From Rhizobiaceae bacterium UBA1291 (GTDB taxonomy: Bacteria > Pseudomonadota > Alphaproteobacteria > Rhizobiales > Rhizobiaceae), in contig DBUL01000204.1 in NCBI GenBank assembly GCA_002307905.1, positions 2,015 to 7,164 on the forward strand: DNA of 5,150 nt, written 5' to 3'. Below are positions 1-5,150 of this stretch, piece by piece. Position 1 is the stretch's first letter. Each line of letters starts with the position of its first letter. The notes beneath the pieces were generated by a model that did no database searches, was not told the origin of the DNA, and was given only the letters and a program-made list of their open reading frames with translations. The position numbers and the translations under genes are program-made.

Positions 1-292
1 AGCCGAATGAGGTGGTGTAGATCAGCTTGCAGTCGGAGCGGGCAAGCCGCTCGATGGCGCGCTCGGCGTCAGGACCTTCGGGAACGCTTTCGAGATAAGG
101 CGTCTCGATCTTGTCACCGAAATGGGCCTGCAGTTGCTGGCGGCCGATATCGTGAGCCTGGGTCCAGCCGCCGTCGGTAGTGGTGCCGACATAGACGAAG
201 CAGATCTTCGCCTTGTCCTCGGCCTGAGCTGAAGCCGCAAATCCGACGAGAACTGCGGCGCTTGCAGCCAGTGTGATGAGTGACTTTTTCAT
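1..292 (-). CDS. BMP-family ABC transporter substrate-binding protein, N-terminal part (cut by window edge)
   Basis: Periplasmic solute-binding protein of the BMP (basic membrane protein / PnrA-like) family, the ligand-capture subunit of the importer encoded just upstream. Only the first 97 residues are present; the gene runs off the left edge. Residues 1-24 form a clear Sec signal peptide: Lys2-Lys3, a hydrophobic core, and an AQA|ED signal peptidase I site. There is no lipobox, so the mature protein should be soluble. The mature N-terminus shows the family's first strand (KICFVYVG), then TTTDGGWTQAHDIGR, and later VPEGPDAERAIERLA and LIYTTSFG, all typical of proteobacterial BMP proteins. 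The ATG start has a good AAGGGG ribosome-binding site (299-304) 6 nt upstream. It lies 37 bp after the permease 2 stop, as last visible gene of the operon. Characterised relatives bind purine nucleosides; the ligand here is not determined. Family call is strong, ligand call weak. Confidence 0.93.
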   Translation of the reverse strand, partial: MKKSLITLAASAAVLVGFAASAQAEDKAKICFVYVGTTTDGGWTQAHDIGRQQLQAHFGDKIETPYLESVPEGPDAERAIERLARSDCKLIYTTSFG

Positions 293-329
293 GGGTAACC
301 CCTTCTGGTTGTTGATAAAGATTTCTGAC

Positions 330-1247
330 TTAGCGGTCCGGCACGAACGGTTTGCCGAGCGAGGCCGGAGTATTGATCAGCGTTGTGCGCCGATTTTGGG
401 AGATTATGACGAGGACCACAATGGTCGCGGCATAGGGTAGCGCTGAAAGAAATTGCGAGGGCAAACCAAGGCCGAACGCCTGGGCATGCAACTGGCCGAT
501 CGTGACGGCGCCGAATAGATAGCCACCGGCAAGCAGCCGCCAGGGGCGCCAGGAGGCGAAAACCACCAGCGCCAGCGCGATCCAGCCGCGCCCCGCCGAC
601 ATGTTCTCCACCCATTGCGGCGTGTAGACGAGCGACAACTGGGCGCCGGCAAGCCCGGCGCAGGCGCCGCCGAAAAGAACGGCGAGATAGCGGGTTCGAA
701 TGACATGAATGCCGAGCGTATGCGCCGATCCATGATTGTCGCCGATCGCCCTGAGTTTCAGGCCCGAACGTGTGCGGAACAGGAACCAGTTCACGCCGAC
801 GACCAGCAGGATGGAGAGGTAGAAGATGAGATCCTGCTTGAACAGCAGAGGCCCGAGAAAGGGAATATCGGCGAGAAGCGGAATGGTGATCGGCTGAAGC
901 TTGACGCCTGGAACGCCAACAAAGCTCTCACCCAGCATGCCGGAGACGCCAAGGCCGAGAATGGTGAGCGCGAGGCCTGTGGCCACCTGGTTTGCCACCA
1001 GCGACAGGGTCAGGAAGGCAAAAAGCAGCGAGAACGCGGCGCCGCCGACTATGCCCGCGCCCACGCCGACCAGTGGCGATCCACTCATCTGAGCAACCGC
1101 GAAGGCGCATACCGCACCGATGATCATCATCCCCTCGACCCCGAGGTTGAGCACGCCGGACCGCTCACTGACAAGCTCGCCCATGGCCGCGATGACGAGC
1201 GGCGTGGACGCCGTGATCACGGTTAGCAGGATGGCTTCGATGATCAT
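330..1247 (-). CDS. BMP-type ABC transporter permease 2 (RbsC-like, NupQ/YufQ class)
   Basis: Inner-membrane permease, 305 aa, of the BPD_transp_2 (RbsC/LivH-like) family. It forms one half of the heteromeric channel with permease 1. The protein is strongly hydrophobic throughout, with roughly eight or nine membrane-length segments. It carries the family motif NLGVEGMM at residues 34-41, the counterpart of NIGAEGQ in permease 1, preceded by the typical SERSGVL stretch. Length is normal for the smaller permease of nucleoside-type BMP transporters (about 300 aa). The ATG at 1247-1245 overlaps the TGA of permease 1 as ATGA, which suggests translational coupling. A GGGGGAG ribosome-binding site (1255-1261) lies 7 nt upstream, inside the end of permease 1, so the start is well supported. 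The stop is TAA at 332-330. Substrate is inferred only from family: nucleosides or purine bases. Confidence 0.93.
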   Translation of the reverse strand: MIIEAILLTVITASTPLVIAAMGELVSERSGVLNLGVEGMMIIGAVCAFAVAQMSGSPLVGVGAGIVGGAAFSLLFAFLTLSLVANQVATGLALTILGLGVSGMLGESFVGVPGVKLQPITIPLLADIPFLGPLLFKQDLIFYLSILLVVGVNWFLFRTRSGLKLRAIGDNHGSAHTLGIHVIRTRYLAVLFGGACAGLAGAQLSLVYTPQWVENMSAGRGWIALALVVFASWRPWRLLAGGYLFGAVTIGQLHAQAFGLGLPSQFLSALPYAATIVVLVIISQNRRTTLINTPASLGKPFVPDR

Positions 1248-2327
1248 CGGGCGGCTCCCCCGAGCACTGCCCGGCCTTTGCCGAACAGGAGTTTGACGCG
1301 GTAATGGATCAGCGTGTCGCAGGACAGGACGAAGAACAGCAGCAGGCCCTGGAAAACGCGCGTCACCTTGTCGGAGACGCCGATCGACAGCTGGGCGCCT
1401 TCACCCCCGAGATAGGTCAATGCTAGAATCAGGCCGGAGGCGATAATACCGAGCGGATTGAGGCGGCCGAGGAAGGCAACGATGATCGCCGTGAACCCGT
1501 AGCCCGGCGAGATTGACGGCTGCAGGTGGCCGATCGAGCCGGACACTTCGGAAATACCGGCAAGCCCGGCGAGAGCGCCGGAAAACAGCATGGAGAACCA
1601 CACCATGCCCCGCGACGAAAAGCCGGCGAACCGCCCTGCCCGTTCCGATTGGCCGAGCACAACGACCTGGAAACCCTTCAGCATGTAGCGCATCATGAAC
1701 CACACACCGATTGCTGCGATGATGGCGAAGGCGAAACCGTAATGCGCGCGGCCGGAGGCCAGCATTTCCGGCAGCACGGCTTCCGTGACGAAGGCCCGGC
1801 TCTGCGGGAAATTGTAGCCGGCCGGATCGCGCCACAGGCCACGCACCAGCCAGTCGAGGAAGAGCTGGGCGATATAGACCAGCATCAGGCTGGTCAGGAT
1901 TTCATTGGTGTTGAAGCGGGTCTTCAACAATGCCGGGATCGCGGCATAAAGCGCACCGCCGACCATGCCCATGATCATCATCAGCGGCAGAAGGAGCGGC
2001 GAATGCCATTCGTAAAACACCACCGGCAGGAACGAGCCGGAAATGGCGCCAATGGTGAACTGCCCCTCCGCCCCGATGTTCCAGTTGTTCGAGCGGTAGG
2101 CCACGGAGAGGCCAACGCCGATCAGGATCAGAGGCGCCGCCTTGATCGCCAGTTCATGCAACGACCAGACCTCGAGCAGCGGCTCGATAAAAAAGCTGTA
2201 GAGCGCATCGACCGGATCCTTGCCGAGCATGGCGAACATGATGCCGCCAAAAACGACGGTCAGCAGCAGCGCGATGAGCGGCGATACGATCGCGAAGAAG
2301 CCCGACATACCAGGGCGGCGTTCGAGT

Positions 2328-2338
<11 letters not shown>
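1244..2338 (-). CDS. BMP-type ABC transporter permease 1 (RbsC-like, NupP/YufP class)
   Basis: Inner-membrane permease of the BPD_transp_2 family, 364 aa from the chosen start. It pairs with permease 2 to form the translocation path. Residues 14-38 are a first membrane segment and a second lies near 63-80. The hallmark NIGAEGQ is at residues 87-93, and FNTNEI at 142-147 matches the conserved cytoplasmic region of this family. Further long hydrophobic segments run to the C-terminus. The length, about 60 aa longer than permease 2, is usual for this subunit because of extra N-terminal sequence. I chose the ATG at 2338-2336 (MRIELERRPG) because a GGAG site (2346-2349) sits 7 nt before it. An in-frame ATG at 2356 would add six residues but has a less convincing site. 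With this start the gene overlaps the ATPase end by 11 bp and permease 2 by 4 bp. Confidence 0.92.
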
Positions 2339-3875
<1,537 letters not shown>

Positions 3876-3950
3876 GTCACCCTTCGGCACTATTTCCTCT
3901 CGCGCTCGCACCGCAGCCCCCAAGCGTACCGTTCAAGCGACAAGAGGGTA

Positions 3951-3978
3951 TTGATACGCGCTTTGCGCCATCCGGCAA
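3951..3978 (-). promoter_or_regulatory. Weak candidate sigma-70-type promoter for the importer operon
   Basis: On the minus strand, TTGCCG (3978-3973) and TATCAA (3956-3951) are separated by 16 bp. Each matches the sigma-70 consensus at 4 of 6 positions. Transcription would start near 3944, giving a leader of about 70 nt before the ATPase ATG. The gap holds no obvious pcs terminator, so read-through from pcs is also possible. This is a pattern match by eye only. Confidence 0.22.
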
Positions 3979-3987
3979 CCGACCCCC

Positions 3988-4008
3988 TGCAACTTTTTTG
4001 CACTTGCA
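3988..4008. repeat. Small inverted repeat plus extra half-site in the pcs-importer gap (operator-like)
   Basis: TGCAA (3988-3992) and TTGCA (3998-4002) form a perfect 5-bp inverted repeat around a 5-bp spacer. A further TTGCA follows at 4004-4008, a direct repeat with 6-bp periodicity. The cluster begins 10 bp upstream of the -35 of the candidate importer promoter, where an activator or repressor site could sit. On the minus strand there is no T-run after the repeat, so it is a poor intrinsic terminator. Short arms mean chance is a real alternative. Confidence 0.3.
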
Positions 4009-4028
4009 CACCGTTGAGGCATTCAGGC

Positions 4029-4754
4029 CTAGCTCTTGCCGAGCGAGGGGAAGATCTGCAGCCCCCCGCCGATGACGTAGAGATAGATACCGGTTGCGAC
4101 AAAGACCAAGCTTAGCCAGTCGGGGATCTGGAAATGCATGAGCAGCGCATAGCCGCCAAGGGCGCACCAAAGAAAAAACACGGCAAGATTGACCGGCCGA
4201 AGGCGTTGGACTCGGACCGGATGGAGGAAATGGATCGGAAGAAAGGTGAGGATGACCGAGGCGATTACCACGACCAGCGCCGTCGTCGCATTGGCATCGA
4301 TCACGAACAGGGTGAAAACCACCATGTTCCATACGACCGGAAAGCCGGAGAAGAAGTATTCGTCGGTCTTCATGCCCATGTCGGCATAGTAGATCGCGCT
4401 CGACACCACGATCAGCCCCGCAGCCACGAAGGACCATGGCTCGCCGATCATGCCGCTCTGATAAAGCGCGAAGGCCGGCAGCAGCACATAGGTGACATAG
4501 TCGATGATGTTGTCGAGCGTGTCGCCCGACCAGTTGGGCAGGACCTCCTTGACCCGAACCTTGCGGGCGATCGGACCGTCGATGCCATCGACCAAAAGCG
4601 CAAGGCCCAGCCACCAGAACATATCGACGAAACGATGCTCTGCAGCCGCGACCACGCCGAGAAAAGCGAGGAAGGAACCGGAGGCTGTCAGGATATGGAC
4701 GGAGAAGGCACGGATTTCCGCGTAAGGCACGCGCCGATAATTGAAGATCTTCAT
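4029..4754 (-). CDS. pcs: Phosphatidylcholine synthase (CDP-diacylglycerol--choline O-phosphatidyltransferase)
   Basis: Inner-membrane enzyme that joins choline to CDP-diacylglycerol to give phosphatidylcholine and CMP. This is the one-step bacterial route that uses host or environmental choline. The protein is 241 aa, the usual length, and polytopic, with about eight hydrophobic segments. The catalytic CDP-alcohol phosphotransferase motif is complete: Asp56, Asp59, Gly60, Ala63, Arg64, Gly77, Asp81 and Asp85. Twelve residues separate Arg64 from Gly77, the spacing known for bacterial Pcs and longer than the eight of most family members. The N-terminus (MKIFNYRRVPYAEIRAF) and the YYADMGMKTDEYFFSGFP segment closely resemble rhizobial Pcs as I recall it. 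ATG 4754-4752 is the only credible start: an in-frame TGA lies seven codons upstream. It lacks a well-spaced ribosome-binding site: GGGG ends 12 nt away and GGAGGG 24 nt away. Stop TAG at 4031-4029. Transcribed divergently from the flavoprotein gene. Confidence 0.97.
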   Translation of the reverse strand: MKIFNYRRVPYAEIRAFSVHILTASGSFLAFLGVVAAAEHRFVDMFWWLGLALLVDGIDGPIARKVRVKEVLPNWSGDTLDNIIDYVTYVLLPAFALYQSGMIGEPWSFVAAGLIVVSSAIYYADMGMKTDEYFFSGFPVVWNMVVFTLFVIDANATTALVVVIASVILTFLPIHFLHPVRVQRLRPVNLAVFFLWCALGGYALLMHFQIPDWLSLVFVATGIYLYVIGGGLQIFPSLGKS

Positions 4755-4948
4755 CTGCGGTTTTTGCCCCGTTCTTCACCCTCCGTTTTCGTATCGACCG
4801 AAACCGCATGTTTTGCAACCGCGTAGGCAAAGGATGAACAGAATTACGCCTCTCTGTCGCGCGCCGTCAAACGAGCTGCGCCAATTCGGCTTATGGATTT
4901 CCGCCGCTGCGCGCTCTAAATAGGGTCGAAATAGCAGAGGTGCGTGAC
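4755..4948. other. Divergent intergenic region between pcs and the FAD monooxygenase gene
   Basis: This 194-bp stretch must hold the promoters of two divergent genes, or one shared regulatory region. For pcs (minus strand) the best -35-like element is TTGACG at 4870-4865, five of six matches, but no convincing -10 follows at 16-18 bp; GTAATT at 4847-4842 is poor. A self-complementary TTGCAA lies at 4813-4818. For the plus-strand gene, the AT-rich CTCTAAATAG (4914-4923) is the only -10-like patch and has no good -35. I see no tRNA, small gene or recognised operator here. Confidence 0.5.
4756..4808 (-). repeat. Inverted repeat in the pcs leader
   Basis: TGCGGTTT (4756-4763) and AAACCGCA (4801-4808) are perfect 8-bp inverted arms 37 bp apart. 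In a pcs transcript the downstream arm ends one base before the AUG, and the loop would hold the GGAGGG at 4784-4779. Pairing could therefore affect initiation. No energy was calculated and the large loop makes the hairpin uncertain. Confidence 0.28.
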
Positions 4949-5150
4949 ATGAGAGATTTTGATATCGCCGTGGTCGGCGGCGGGCTTGCGGGCTCCATAG
5001 CCGCCATCGCGCTTGCCCGCGGCGGTCGACGCGTCGGCCTTGTCGCGCCCAGGCCCGGCGAAGAGGACAGTCGCACCACCGCCCTGATGGACCAGTCGAT
5101 CAGGATGATGGAACGGCTCGGCCTGTGGGAGGACGTGCGCCCCGCAGCAT
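4949..5150 (+). CDS. UbiH/UbiF/COQ6-family FAD-dependent monooxygenase, N-terminal part (cut by window edge)
   Basis: First 67 residues of a class A flavoprotein hydroxylase; the gene runs off the right edge. Residues 5-20 are the Rossmann dinucleotide-binding strand and loop, DIAVVGGGLAG, with Gly10, Gly12 and Gly15 binding FAD, followed by a helix and a second strand RRVGLVAP. DSRTTALMDQS then MERLGLWEDVRP match the family consensus that distinguishes ubiquinone-pathway hydroxylases from many other flavoprotein monooxygenases. Such enzymes add hydroxyl groups to the benzoquinone ring precursor at the inner face of the membrane. Alphaproteobacteria use several relatives (UbiH, UbiF, UbiL, UbiM) with different ring positions, so no symbol is assigned from the N-terminus. 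Start ATG has a GAGG site (4937-4940) 8 nt upstream. It diverges from pcs, so it is not in that operon. Confidence 0.88.
   Translation, partial: MRDFDIAVVGGGLAGSIAAIALARGGRRVGLVAPRPGEEDSRTTALMDQSIRMMERLGLWEDVRPAA

Noticed and set aside
615..1226. A 203-codon open frame on the plus strand antisense to permease 2
   Set aside because: Same antisense composition bias; the opposite strand encodes a clear RbsC-like permease over the same bases.
4013..4031. AGGC-GCCT mini-hairpin just after the pcs stop as a terminator
   Set aside because: The stem is only 4 bp with a 6-nt loop and no U-run follows, so it does not meet the pattern of an intrinsic terminator.
4742..4753. Perfect 12-bp palindrome TGAAGATCTTCA over the pcs start codon
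   Set aside because: It is explained by the codons for Met-Lys-Ile-Phe, which are common to Pcs proteins, and it cannot form a hairpin without a loop.
3877..4830. A 317-codon open frame on the minus strand overlapping all of pcs and the gap after it
   Set aside because: It starts at TTG, its product is rich in Arg, Pro and Ser with no recognisable domain, and it lies out of frame with pcs, which has full catalytic motifs. It is a high-GC shadow frame.
4892..4923. Promoter for the FAD monooxygenase gene around CTCTAAATAG
   Set aside because: No acceptable -35 element at 16-18 bp, and the -10 match is poor. Noted within the intergenic description only.

Overview
The window looks like ordinary chromosome from a high-GC alphaproteobacterium, most likely Rhizobiales (Rhizobiaceae-like). 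The strongest taxonomic clue is a complete phosphatidylcholine synthase (Pcs) with the bacterial form of the CDP-alcohol phosphotransferase motif. That gene is typical of rhizobia, agrobacteria, brucellae and relatives. The high G+C at third codon positions and a UbiH/COQ6-type flavoprotein beside pcs fit this. Genus cannot be fixed from the sequence alone.

Layout, left to right. Bases 1-3875 hold a four-gene ABC importer cassette, all on the minus strand and so read right to left: ATPase (2328-3875), permease 1 (1244-2338), permease 2 (330-1247) and the start of a BMP-family periplasmic binding protein (1-292, cut by the window edge). The first three genes overlap (11 bp, then an ATGA overlap of 4 bp) and the binding-protein gene follows after 37 bp, so this reads as one operon. 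Bases 3876-4028 are a 153-bp gap with a weak candidate promoter and a small inverted/direct repeat. Bases 4029-4754 are pcs, also minus strand. Bases 4755-4948 are a 194-bp divergent intergenic region. From 4949 to the right edge is the N-terminus of a UbiH-like FAD monooxygenase on the plus strand.

How they work together. The importer has the architecture of the BMP/NupNOPQ class: a fused double ATPase, two dissimilar RbsC-like permeases and a BMP binding protein. The characterised members of this class carry nucleosides or purines. The cargo here is inferred from family only. Pcs makes phosphatidylcholine at the inner membrane from choline and CDP-diacylglycerol. The flavoprotein probably hydroxylates an aromatic ring in ubiquinone synthesis. 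Nothing in the sequence shows a functional link between these three units; they look like neighbours on a core chromosome.

I found no mobile element, CRISPR array, RNA gene or clear novel system. The points worth a second look are small: a repeat pair in the pcs-importer gap, a poorly placed ribosome-binding site with possible leader structure at pcs, the one-sided degeneracy of the ATPase, and a possible disulfide in the binding protein.
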